A DNA stretch of 64,000 nucleotides from Aureitalea sp. L0-47 (GTDB lineage: Bacteria; Bacteroidota; Bacteroidia; Flavobacteriales; Flavobacteriaceae): contig NZ_JAFMTQ010000005.1 of NCBI RefSeq assembly GCF_026126405.1, positions 1-64,000 on the forward strand, given 5' to 3'. How positions within the stretch are numbered: position 1 is the first letter of the stretch; each line of letters opens with the position of its first letter. Positions 33,188 through 42,161 of the stretch are shown in pieces. The notes beneath the pieces are model-generated. The model ran no database searches and had not been told where the DNA came from. It saw only the letters and a program-made list of their open reading frames with translations. A program made the translations under genes and the position numbers.

Positions 33188-35509
33188 CTAGGCATCGAGA
33201 ACGTTCAATTTTGCAAAACGCAATAACAACTTTTTTAATCCCCCGTTCTCGAAGAGGATCTCGGCCTTGGTGTCTGCTCCTACCCCTTCGATCTTCAGTA
33301 TTTTACCTTTCCCGAAGCGAACATGTTCTACCATGGTTCCTTCGGAAAGGTTTGCAGCGGCTGCATCGAAATTTTTGTCGCTACTGCTCTTTACGGGCTT
33401 CAATCGCCTTAGTTTCCGAAGTTGCTCTTCCGAAGGTCCCTTTGGAGGAGTTCCCGAAACCGGTTTGCGCATGCGTAGCTTGCTTTTATCTACTTCCCCG
33501 AAGATATCTGTATCGATAAGTGGTTTGAAGCGATTCTCGGTCTTGGGTGTCAAATAATCCAGGAACTGCTCTTCGATCTCCTCTATAAACCTACTAGGTT
33601 CGGCATCGATAAGTTTACCCCATCGATACCTGCTCTGGGTATAAGTTAGGTAAGCCTGTTTCTCAGCCCTGGTAAGTGCCACGTAGAACAAGCGGCGTTC
33701 TTCCTCCAGCTCCGCTCGCGTATTCATACTCATTGCCGAAGGGAAAAGGTCTTCTTCCAGTCCAACGATATACACGTAGGGAAATTCAAGCCCCTTCGCC
33801 AGGTGAACTGTCATAAGGGCCACACGATTGTCATCGCCTTTATCCATATCCAGATCCGTTGCAAGGGCAACATCTTCCATGAACTCAGACAGGGAACCGG
33901 TGGTATCTGCCAATTCTTTCTGCTCTTCTACAAAATCCCGGATACCATTTAGGAGTTCTTCGATATTCTCAATACGTGCAATACCTTCGGGGGTACCGTC
34001 TTTTTTCAATTCCTGTACTAGCCCCGTCTTTTTCGTCACATGTTCTGAGATCTGGAAGGCGTCGTAGCTTTGGTTTAGGACCTGGAAACTCTCGATCATG
34101 GTCACAAAATTCTGCAACTTGCCCTTGGTGCCCTTATTGATCTTCAGATCGATCTTGTCGATATTTTTCATCACTTCAAACATCGAACGATCATAGTGGT
34201 TCGCTGCCACAATGAGTCGGTCAACCGTTGTTTGTCCGATACCCCGGGCCGGGTAATTGATCACACGTTTCAGTGCTTCTTCATCCTTCGGATTCAATAC
34301 CAATCGAAGGTAAGCAAGTACATCCTTGATCTCCTTTCTTTGGTAAAAACTAAGTCCGCCATAAATTCGATACGGAATGTCCTTTTTCCGAAGCGCGTCT
34401 TCAATAGCCCTGGACTGGGCGTTGGTGCGATAAAGAACCGCGAAAGAGTCGTACATCTCTTGTTGAGTCATCGCGTTCTCGAAGATGGAACTCGCAACGA
34501 AACGTCCTTCGTCACCGTCAGTCATCGTGCGGTTCACAAGTATCTTGTTGCCTTCGTCATTAGCTGTCCACACCACCTTTTCCAGGCGCTGCTTATTCTT
34601 TTCAATAATACTGTTGGCGGCATTCACAATATTCTTAGTGGAACGATAGTTTTGTTCGAGTCGGTAGACCTTCACATCATCATAATCCCGCTGGAAGTTG
34701 AGGATATTGTTGATATTCGCACCCCTAAATGCATAGATACTCTGAGCATCATCGCCAACAACGCAGATATTCTGAAATCGGTCGCTCAGGGCTTTAACAA
34801 TGAGGTACTGACTGTGATTCGTATCCTGGTACTCATCCACGAGTATGTAGCGAAAGCGATTCTGGTATTTGGACAACACATCCGGGAAGCGGTTCAGGAG
34901 TTCGTTTGTCTTCAGAAGCAGGTCATCGAAATCCATAGCGCCTGCTTTAAAGCACTTGTCCACGTAAGCGTGGTAAATATCTCCCATTCTAGGCCTTTTA
35001 GCCATCGCATCGGCTTCCTGTAAATCCGGGTTACTGAAATAGGCCTTTACGGTTATCAGGCTGTTCTTAAATGAAGAGATGCGAGAATACACCTGCTTAT
35101 ACTTGTAGATATCCTTATCCAGCTGCATTTCTTTGATGATGCTCCGAATTACACTCTGAGAATCCTGGGTATCATAAATCGTGAAATTGGATGGATAGCC
35201 CAGTTTATCCGCCTCGAACCTCAGGATCTTTGCAAAGATGCTGTGAAAGGTTCCCATCCAAAGGTTTTTAGCCTCACTACTACCAACGATCTGTGCGATC
35301 CGTTTCTTCATTTCGCGGGCCGCCTTATTGGTAAAGGTGAGGGCAAGAATATTGAATGGATCTACTCCTTGCGACATCAAATAGGCGATACGGTAGGTTA
35401 GCACCCTGGTTTTACCGGAACCGGCACCTGCAATAACGATCATTGCCCCGTCTTTTTGCAGGACCGGGGCTAATTGTGCATCGTTAAGCTGTTCTAAGAA
35501 TGCTTGCAA
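33188..35509 (-). CDS. UvrD/PcrA-type ATP-dependent DNA helicase
   Basis: This 773-residue superfamily 1A 3'-5' helicase has Walker A GAGSGKTRVL (about 28-37), motif II VDEYQDTN, motif III GDDAQSIYAFRGA, motif IV LEQNYRS, motif V VHLAKGLEFPYV and motif VI VALTRAEKQAYL. The C-terminal tail (about 660-773) ends in a small Tudor-like domain (VEHVRFGKGKI), as in PcrA. It acts in repair and in removing proteins from DNA. The start codon is TTG: no in-frame ATG lies nearby, and a stop precedes it closely. A TATTTTTC box lies about 21 bases upstream. Confidence 0.93.
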   Translation of the reverse strand: MQAFLEQLNDAQLAPVLQKDGAMIVIAGAGSGKTRVLTYRIAYLMSQGVDPFNILALTFTNKAAREMKKRIAQIVGSSEAKNLWMGTFHSIFAKILRFEADKLGYPSNFTIYDTQDSQSVIRSIIKEMQLDKDIYKYKQVYSRISSFKNSLITVKAYFSNPDLQEADAMAKRPRMGDIYHAYVDKCFKAGAMDFDDLLLKTNELLNRFPDVLSKYQNRFRYILVDEYQDTNHSQYLIVKALSDRFQNICVVGDDAQSIYAFRGANINNILNFQRDYDDVKVYRLEQNYRSTKNIVNAANSIIEKNKQRLEKVVWTANDEGNKILVNRTMTDGDEGRFVASSIFENAMTQQEMYDSFAVLYRTNAQSRAIEDALRKKDIPYRIYGGLSFYQRKEIKDVLAYLRLVLNPKDEEALKRVINYPARGIGQTTVDRLIVAANHYDRSMFEVMKNIDKIDLKINKGTKGKLQNFVTMIESFQVLNQSYDAFQISEHVTKKTGLVQELKKDGTPEGIARIENIEELLNGIRDFVEEQKELADTTGSLSEFMEDVALATDLDMDKGDDNRVALMTVHLAKGLEFPYVYIVGLEEDLFPSAMSMNTRAELEEERRLFYVALTRAEKQAYLTYTQSRYRWGKLIDAEPSRFIEEIEEQFLDYLTPKTENRFKPLIDTDIFGEVDKSKLRMRKPVSGTPPKGPSEEQLRKLRRLKPVKSSSDKNFDAAAANLSEGTMVEHVRFGKGKILKIEGVGADTKAEILFENGGLKKLLLRFAKLNVLDA

Positions 35510-35644
35510 GTTGTGGAGATTCTAGAGTTGAAAAATACTGAATTTAGAATGAATAAAGCGTGCGCCAATTCAGAAATTATAAACAATTCGAGCTGGTTTT
35601 GGTTTTAGCTAAAATCCGTTATCTTTAGCTGAATTTTTTACCCT

Positions 35645-36928
35645 ATGAAACAGCTACTTACCTTACTTGCCGTCTTAATTCTGGCTACCTCAGCAGAGGC
35701 ACAAATGGAGAAATCCGTACTTAGTGATATTGAAAGTATTGAACAGCAGGTCATTGATTGGCGGCGCTATTTTCATGAAAACCCGGAACTATCCAACCGG
35801 GAATTCAACACAGCAAAGAAGATCGAGGAGCATCTTCGATTCCTTGGAATGGACGTACAAACCGGCATTGCCAAAACCGGGGTGGTTGGCATCCTTAAAG
35901 GCGACCAACCGGGAAAGGTGGTTGGATTACGTGCAGATATCGACGGATTGCCAGTTACAGAGCGGAATGACCTTCCGTTCAGGAGTGAAGTAAAATCAAC
36001 CTTCCTCGATAAGGAAACAGGCGTGATGCATGCCTGCGGACACGATACCCATATTGCTATATTGATGGGTGTGGCGGAAGTACTTTCAAAAAACAAGGAC
36101 AAAATAAAGGGTACTATCAAATTTATCTTTCAACCCGCGGAAGAAGGACCTCCTCCCGGCGAAGAGGGCGGTGCGAAGCTAATGATAAAGGAAGGAGTGT
36201 TAAAGAATCCCGACGTCGACGTGATCTTCGGACTCCATATCAATTCGGCTACACCGGTAGGAACTATAAAGTATAAAAGTGGCGGTACTATGGCTGCAGT
36301 GGAGCGGTTTGTCGTTAACGTAAAAGGGAAACAAACACATGGCTCAGCCCCATGGACAGGTGTGGATCCCATCCTCATCTCGGCTAAGATCATCGATGGT
36401 TTCCAAACCATCATCAGCAGGGAATCACCTCTTGTCGATGAAGCAGCGGTTATTACCGTAGGCAAGATCACCAGTGGCGTACGTTTTAATATCATTCCTG
36501 AAAGTGCGGAACTCATTGGAACCGTAAGAACTTTAGACCCTAAAATGCGTGAACTCATCATGCGACGTATGAATGAAATGGCACGGGATATCGCAAAGGC
36601 ATACGGTGGCGAAGCTACCATCGAATGGCAAAACAATACCGTTGTTACCTATAACGATCCCGATCTAACAGCACAAATGCTTCCTAGCTTGCAACAAGTA
36701 GCAGGTGCTGACAAGGTAGTTAGCATGAAGGCAACCACCGGAGGTGAAGACTTTTCCTATTTCCAGGAGATCGTTCCGGGATTCTATTTTTTCCTTGGAG
36801 GTATGACCCCGGGAAATAAAACGCCATACCCACATCACACACCGGATTTTAAGATTGATGAGGATGGGCTATTGCTTGGTGTGAAGGCTATGACACAACT
36901 TTCACTGGATTATCTAAACGCCCAATAA
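35645..36928 (+). CDS. M20 family amidohydrolase/peptidase, exported
   Basis: This 427-residue protein has a signal peptide (MKQLLTLLAVLILATSAEA). Dizinc M20D motifs are MHACGHDTHIAILMG (about 121-135), QPAEEGPPPGEEGG with the catalytic Glu, TTGGEDFSYF, and PHHTPDF near the C-terminus. A dimerisation (lid) domain is inserted at about 220-335. Relatives hydrolyse N-acyl amino acids (hippurate or indole-acetyl type) or cleave carboxy-terminal residues. Substrate unknown. The next gene starts directly after its stop, implying one transcript. Confidence 0.92.
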   Translation: MKQLLTLLAVLILATSAEAQMEKSVLSDIESIEQQVIDWRRYFHENPELSNREFNTAKKIEEHLRFLGMDVQTGIAKTGVVGILKGDQPGKVVGLRADIDGLPVTERNDLPFRSEVKSTFLDKETGVMHACGHDTHIAILMGVAEVLSKNKDKIKGTIKFIFQPAEEGPPPGEEGGAKLMIKEGVLKNPDVDVIFGLHINSATPVGTIKYKSGGTMAAVERFVVNVKGKQTHGSAPWTGVDPILISAKIIDGFQTIISRESPLVDEAAVITVGKITSGVRFNIIPESAELIGTVRTLDPKMRELIMRRMNEMARDIAKAYGGEATIEWQNNTVVTYNDPDLTAQMLPSLQQVAGADKVVSMKATTGGEDFSYFQEIVPGFYFFLGGMTPGNKTPYPHHTPDFKIDEDGLLLGVKAMTQLSLDYLNAQ

Positions 36929-38542
36929 ATGGACGCATTCCTAGATGTATTGAAGTCGGTGCCCTGGTGGGCGTGGGTGCTTTTTGTGCTCACCTTGATC
37001 GCCATCAGGGATATATTTTTCAATAAGAAGCACACCATCCAGCATAACTTCCCTATCGTGGGTCACATTCGGTATATGCTGGAGAGTATAGGTCCGGAAA
37101 TGCGACAATACATCGTTGCCAACAATCGTGAAGAGCTTCCTTTTAACCGTATAGAACGAGGTTGGATCTACGCTTCAGCGAAAAACCAGAATAATTACGA
37201 AGGTTTCGGAAGTGATCGGGATTTTTATAAACCCAATTATATCTTCATAAATAACGCCTTACTCCCTTTCAAACTTCCGGAAGACCATCCCAACAGGAAT
37301 GACCCTTATTTTGTACCCTGTGCAAAAGTTATGGGTGAAGGGAGGCGCCGGCGGCCATATCGTCCCGCATCCGTGATCAATGTTTCGGCCATGAGTTTCG
37401 GTTCTTTATCCGCTCGTGCTATTGAGTCCCTGAACAGAGGCTGTGGAATGGCCCATGCGTACCATAATACTGGTGAGGGCGGTTTGTCTCCGTATCATTG
37501 TCAGGGTGGAGATGTGGTTTTTCACTTCGGAACGGGTTACTTCGGGGTTCGCGATTCCGAAGGAAACTTCAGCATGGAGAAAATGAAGGAATTGGTAAAG
37601 AACAATCCCCAGGTTCGTGCCATCGAAGTAAAATTATCCCAGGGAGCAAAACCAGGTAAGGGAGGCGTACTCCCTGGCTCGAAGATCACTTCGGAAATTG
37701 CCGCTATTCGAGGTGTTGTGAAGGGTAAAGATGTGCTCTCTCCTCCTACTCACAGCGCTTTCGATGGAATTGACGGTTTACTGAATTTTGTAGAGGATAT
37801 TGCTGAAGCAACCGGGCTGCCTGTTGGTATCAAATCGGCCGTTGGTAAGCTCGACAGCTGGGAGGAGCTTGCCTCCAAAATGAAAGAAACCGGAAAGGGG
37901 CCTGATTTTATTACGATCGACGGTGGTGAAGGAGGTACCGGGGCTGCGCCTCCAAGTTTCGCCGATCACGTGGCTTTACCATGGGTATTCGGATTTAGTG
38001 ATGTCTATAAGATCTTTCAGAAGTATGAACTCTGTGGAAAAGTAGTTTTTATAGGAAGTGGAAAACTCGGTTTTCCCGCCAAAGCTGCGATGGCTTTCGC
38101 CATGGGTGCCGACTGCATCAACGTAGCTCGTGAAGCCATGATGGCGATAGGTTGTATTCAGGCACAGATATGTCACAACAATCGCTGTCCCAGCGGTGTA
38201 GCTACGCAAAGTAAGTGGCGACAAAGCGGGATCAATGTGAAAGACAAGGCGAAACGAACGCATTATTATTTTAAGAACTTCAGAAAAGAACTACTGGAGA
38301 TCACCCGTTCCTGTGGTTATGAGCATCCTTCGCAGATCACTATGGACGATGTGGAATTCAGCCTGGGGGATAGAAACCTGGTAAAGACGCTGGCCGATTC
38401 CTTCTCTTACAACAAAACAAAGACAGGATTTACCAGTGTTGAAGATTGCATGAATTGCATACATTTGGGTGGTAATTACCAGCCTAAAGAGGCAAAAAAC
38501 AGTGTAAAAAGGGCAATGGAAAAGAACGAAGTACGTTATTAG
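36929..38542 (+). CDS. FMN-binding glutamate synthase family protein
   Basis: This 537-residue protein has an N-terminal transmembrane helix (about 12-28) followed by a glutamate-synthase central/FMN-binding barrel. It shows SVINVSAMSFGSLSARAIES, HNTGEGGLSPYH, IEVKLSQGAKPGKGG, and FITIDGGEGGTGAAPPSF. A Cys cluster lies in QICHNNRCPSG. It lacks the GATS amidotransferase domain, so it is not a full GltB. Flavobacterial members are membrane-tethered oxidoreductases of unknown substrate. Its ATG is adjacent to the M20 stop. Confidence 0.88.
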   Translation: MDAFLDVLKSVPWWAWVLFVLTLIAIRDIFFNKKHTIQHNFPIVGHIRYMLESIGPEMRQYIVANNREELPFNRIERGWIYASAKNQNNYEGFGSDRDFYKPNYIFINNALLPFKLPEDHPNRNDPYFVPCAKVMGEGRRRRPYRPASVINVSAMSFGSLSARAIESLNRGCGMAHAYHNTGEGGLSPYHCQGGDVVFHFGTGYFGVRDSEGNFSMEKMKELVKNNPQVRAIEVKLSQGAKPGKGGVLPGSKITSEIAAIRGVVKGKDVLSPPTHSAFDGIDGLLNFVEDIAEATGLPVGIKSAVGKLDSWEELASKMKETGKGPDFITIDGGEGGTGAAPPSFADHVALPWVFGFSDVYKIFQKYELCGKVVFIGSGKLGFPAKAAMAFAMGADCINVAREAMMAIGCIQAQICHNNRCPSGVATQSKWRQSGINVKDKAKRTHYYFKNFRKELLEITRSCGYEHPSQITMDDVEFSLGDRNLVKTLADSFSYNKTKTGFTSVEDCMNCIHLGGNYQPKEAKNSVKRAMEKNEVRY

Positions 38543-38561
38543 AACTTAAATACCGATCAAA

Positions 38562-39086
38562 ATGGAAGAACTTTCTCAAATCCTCAGCTATGTAGCCTAC
38601 TTATTACCTGCCATCGTGGTTGGTATTATCGCGTATTATTTTTTCAAAGGCCATACCGCCAACGAAGAAGGAAGAAGGCGCTACCTAATTCAAAAGGAAG
38701 CGCAGAACAAAGTACTGCCCATGCGCTTACAGGCCTATGAGCGTCTTACGCTGCTAATGGAGCGACTTGACCCTAACAAGTTATTGATTCGCGTTAGTCC
38801 GTATTCCGACGAAATAGAGAAGTACGAAGCCCTGCTCATCAAGAATATCGAGCAGGAATTTGAGCATAACGTGGCGCAGCAGATTTATATCACTCCCGAA
38901 TGCTGGAACCTCATTAACGCTGCTAAGAATGCAACAATTCATGTGATACGGCAAGCCGCTATGCATGAAAAAGATAATAATGCGGACCAGATGAGAGAAT
39001 ATTTACTTCGGAATTTCATGGAAGAGATAACTCCATCTCAAAAGGCCCTGGCGTATATCAAAAAAGAAGTTGCCGAGCTATTCTAA
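38562..39086 (+). CDS. DUF7935-like membrane-anchored protein
   Basis: This 174-residue protein has one N-terminal transmembrane segment (about 9-27: YVAYLLPAIVVGIIAYYF). A charged helical domain follows with QKEAQNKVLPMRLQAYERLTL split around residues 45-65, and QQIYITPECW. It is the third gene of the M20/FMN unit (19-bp gap) and its last 4 bases overlap the patatin gene end. The family is typical of Bacteroidota and uncharacterised. The DUF number is from memory and less certain than the family type. Confidence 0.65.
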   Translation: MEELSQILSYVAYLLPAIVVGIIAYYFFKGHTANEEGRRRYLIQKEAQNKVLPMRLQAYERLTLLMERLDPNKLLIRVSPYSDEIEKYEALLIKNIEQEFEHNVAQQIYITPECWNLINAAKNATIHVIRQAAMHEKDNNADQMREYLLRNFMEEITPSQKALAYIKKEVAELF

Positions 39087-39997
39087 GTGTCATTCGGGTG
39101 AATTTCACTGGTTTCTTCGTCCTGGCTCCTGGCATAGCGATAGCCACTGTCCCACCATTTCAACATTTGTTCTTTTTCAAAGATTAAGGAATTCGTGGTG
39201 AGCACGGTAGGTGTGTAGTAGAAGTTTATCACGGCATTGTGATGACCTGCAACAAACTTTCCAATGCGAATATTCTGCTTTTCTACCCGATCCAGCATAT
39301 AGGCGTGCATATTTGTTAGCAGGGAAAAAGGATTACGGGAAGGCATTCGGTTGTAGTGTGTTACTTCTGTTTCCAAAATGATGACGTCTACTTCAGTTGC
39401 ACCTCTTTGAATGGCTTCTTCAATAGGAACCATACTCCCAAATCCCCCATCCGCATACTCATTTTGATTCTTCTTTACCAGACTCATAAAGGGAATGTAG
39501 TTGCAGGAGATCCAGATCCAGTCGCAAAAATCACTATAGTCGAAATCCTGTATGCTTTTGTATTCTACCTGGTTCAAAGTAAGATTAGAGACGGTAACCA
39601 CCACTTCCTTTCCACTTTGCTTTAGCTCGTCAAATTCACGCTGCGTTAGCGAATTGGAAATTAAGGTCCGAAGACTATAACTCTCACCAAAGGTTTTACT
39701 TCCTCTGAAGAAATTCCGAAGTACTTTAAAATGATCAATGGCGATCTCCTTTTGTCCGTACTTACCTTTTTTTATTTTGAAAGGTCTGAGGCTGAAGATA
39801 TCGTCCTGGTTCACCGAAGTGTAGACTTTCCTGATCTTTTCCAGCTTGTTAAGAGCGAGGTGGGAAATTAGCAAGCTGCCGGTGGAAGTACCCACGAAAA
39901 TGCGGTAGTCGTGCCCTTTTTCCTCCATCAGGTACTGGGCCACGCCGCCAGCGAAAGCACCTTTACTCCCTCCCCCCGAAATCACCAGTGCTCTCAT
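39083..39997 (-). CDS. Patatin-like phospholipase
   Basis: This 304-residue protein has the patatin Ser-Asp dyad: oxyanion loop SGGGSKGAFAGG (7-18), nucleophile GTSTGS (about 38-43), and DGGFGS (about 196-201) as the D-G-G/A motif. It should be an acyl hydrolase acting on phospholipids or other lipids. No signal peptide is visible, so it is cytoplasmic or membrane-associated. Its ATG overlaps the stop of the M1 peptidase gene by 4 bp, so the two are coupled. Confidence 0.92.
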   Translation of the reverse strand: MRALVISGGGSKGAFAGGVAQYLMEEKGHDYRIFVGTSTGSLLISHLALNKLEKIRKVYTSVNQDDIFSLRPFKIKKGKYGQKEIAIDHFKVLRNFFRGSKTFGESYSLRTLISNSLTQREFDELKQSGKEVVVTVSNLTLNQVEYKSIQDFDYSDFCDWIWISCNYIPFMSLVKKNQNEYADGGFGSMVPIEEAIQRGATEVDVIILETEVTHYNRMPSRNPFSLLTNMHAYMLDRVEKQNIRIGKFVAGHHNAVINFYYTPTVLTTNSLIFEKEQMLKWWDSGYRYARSQDEETSEIHPNDT

Positions 39998-42066
39998 TCA
40001 GAAATAATTTTAGTCGTGAGATACTGCTTTTCTTTTTCTGAGAATTGATCCAGGCGTTCATACAATGACTTCTTCACTTCGGGATCTTCGGAAAGTTGCT
40101 TTAGCATGTTACGGGCACCACTGCGAAATCTCCAGTTATGATGTACAGATGCATCCACGAGGTTATCGATCACTTCATCATTGTACATCTGTAATTCGGC
40201 GAGATATTCGAAGGCTTTTTGTCGGATCTCAAAACTGTACTTCGCACTTGAGTAATCCCGCAATTCGTTTACAAATGTGGATTTGTTCTCCAAACGATAG
40301 TCTGGTGTTATGATTGCCAGTGCCAGCCATAGCTGTCGCACATTCTTATCCTGGAAACCTGCAATAGATTCTGTTTGATCCAGGTACCTTGCCCTGTCGT
40401 TCGGAAACGAATTCCAGAGCGAATATAAGGCCGCCTCAATGGTTACATAGCTGGGGTCATCCAATAATCGTTCGAATTTCGGTTTGAGTCGTTCAGTAAC
40501 CCCATCCATAGAAATGGCTACTGCCTGCCTGATAAACAGGTTGTCACTGTCCAGGGCTTTTTCGTATAGGAATTGAGAAACGAGTGGATTCTCTCCGGAC
40601 AGCTGGTACACGGCTTCTTGCCCTATAAAATCATTTCCTTCCTCGATAGCTTTTTCCAGCAAATCTATTTTTTCTGAAAGCTGTCCTGCCCGTAATGAAG
40701 AAACCTGGAAGTAGCTATCCATGAACTCGGATTCGGAGAGTGAACTGTATGCCTGCATTGCTTTGAACGCCGTTTGCTGAAGCCAGTCCTGCTCCCAATT
40801 AGAAATATCCGCATCGGTGGCCGCACGCACCTCCGAAAGGAAGTCTTCCGTATTTACATTTTTGAATTTGTGTTTCTGAAGATAGGATCGAATCGCACTT
40901 TTAAAAGCCTCATCTCCTATCTTCTCACGCAGGATATGCAAGGCCCAGGCCCCTTTTTCGTAGAAGGTAAGTGACGAAGCCTTAGGGTTGAGAAGGGACT
41001 CCCCTTTACCCTGGTCGCTCAGCTCCTTAAGCTGTTCGGCACTCTGATACATAACCCAATAGAAATAATCGTCCCCAAAAATCTCCTTTTCGGCCAGGTG
41101 GGCATAGTAGGTTGCAAAGCCTTCCTGCAGCCAATGATGTGTCCCTGAGGTTTCAGTAACCAGATTGCCAAACCAATGATGCGCCAACTCATGAGCGTTT
41201 ACGTTCACGTAGTTTCTATCGTTAAAGCCTATAGAGTCAACCACAAAGGCTTCGGAAAAAATAGTGGCGGTAGTATTTTCCATCCCGGCATAGAGAAAAT
41301 CGCGCACCGGAACCTGTTTATAGTTCTGCCAGGGATAGGGAACGCCTATCTCTTCTTCGAGGAAATCGAAGATCTCTTTGGTGTAGCGATAAGTAGGCTC
41401 AGCTTTGAGGGAGTCTTCCGGTCTGAAATATAGTTCGATCGGCACGCCCGATTCAGACTGTATTGTATTTTTACTGAAATTCCCAATGACAAGTGCTACC
41501 AGGTAGCTAGACATGGGCTCATCCATATTGAAATTCCAAACGATCAAGGATTCGCTATCCCTGGTGGTTAACGAGTTCAACGCACCATTGGTGACGACTC
41601 TTTTTTCGGATTCCACTAAAATCGACAGGTCGAATTCGATCTTGTCGTTCATATCATCAATAGAAGGCAACCAGTGAGATGTGTATTTTCCCTGGCCTTG
41701 TGTCCAGATCTGATCACCGGTAAAATAGAGGGTTTGCTTAGGTTCAGCGCGATAGGAGAAGAAGATCTTGTATTCCTTTTCCTCCTTAAAATTCCCTATA
41801 ATCCAAAACTTATCTTCATTTGCCTCCACATTCATATTATCGTAGTCTCCATCAAGGGAAAGCCTTTCCATATTCACGGCATCGAGATATACGGAATCTG
41901 CGTCTTTCAACATTTTAAACGTAACCTCTATCCCACCCTCAATTGTTTTATTTTCAGGAGAAGCGTAAAGATTTGCACGTATTTCAAGAAAATCGACAAC
42001 ATCGGTCTGCTGGGCGTGGCTTCCGAAGAAGGTAAAGGCGGCGAGTAATAATAGGAGGTGCTTCAT
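39994..42066 (-). CDS. M1 family metallopeptidase, exported
   Basis: This 690-residue protein has a signal peptide (MKHLLLLLAAFTFFGSHA). The gluzincin core has the exopeptidase motif GMENTTATIF, zinc motif HELAHHWFGN and the third ligand Glu in WLQEGFATYYAHLAEKEIF. The C-terminal part (about 440-690) contains HEAT-like helical repeats. It is an aminopeptidase that probably acts in the periplasm in peptide use. It is first in a two-gene unit with the patatin gene. Confidence 0.92.
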   Translation of the reverse strand: MKHLLLLLAAFTFFGSHAQQTDVVDFLEIRANLYASPENKTIEGGIEVTFKMLKDADSVYLDAVNMERLSLDGDYDNMNVEANEDKFWIIGNFKEEKEYKIFFSYRAEPKQTLYFTGDQIWTQGQGKYTSHWLPSIDDMNDKIEFDLSILVESEKRVVTNGALNSLTTRDSESLIVWNFNMDEPMSSYLVALVIGNFSKNTIQSESGVPIELYFRPEDSLKAEPTYRYTKEIFDFLEEEIGVPYPWQNYKQVPVRDFLYAGMENTTATIFSEAFVVDSIGFNDRNYVNVNAHELAHHWFGNLVTETSGTHHWLQEGFATYYAHLAEKEIFGDDYFYWVMYQSAEQLKELSDQGKGESLLNPKASSLTFYEKGAWALHILREKIGDEAFKSAIRSYLQKHKFKNVNTEDFLSEVRAATDADISNWEQDWLQQTAFKAMQAYSSLSESEFMDSYFQVSSLRAGQLSEKIDLLEKAIEEGNDFIGQEAVYQLSGENPLVSQFLYEKALDSDNLFIRQAVAISMDGVTERLKPKFERLLDDPSYVTIEAALYSLWNSFPNDRARYLDQTESIAGFQDKNVRQLWLALAIITPDYRLENKSTFVNELRDYSSAKYSFEIRQKAFEYLAELQMYNDEVIDNLVDASVHHNWRFRSGARNMLKQLSEDPEVKKSLYERLDQFSEKEKQYLTTKIISE

Positions 42067-42161
42067 AAACTATATAACACAAAGTTCGTGTTACGCATTG
42101 CAAATTACGAATTAATAGGCTACTAGATTCCTGCCTTCGCCGGAATTTGTAACTTCGTTAT

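Noticed and set aside
34196-35023. 275-codon frame on the plus strand
   Set aside because: It lies wholly inside the helicase gene on the other strand, which has all SF1 motifs; no promoter or family features.
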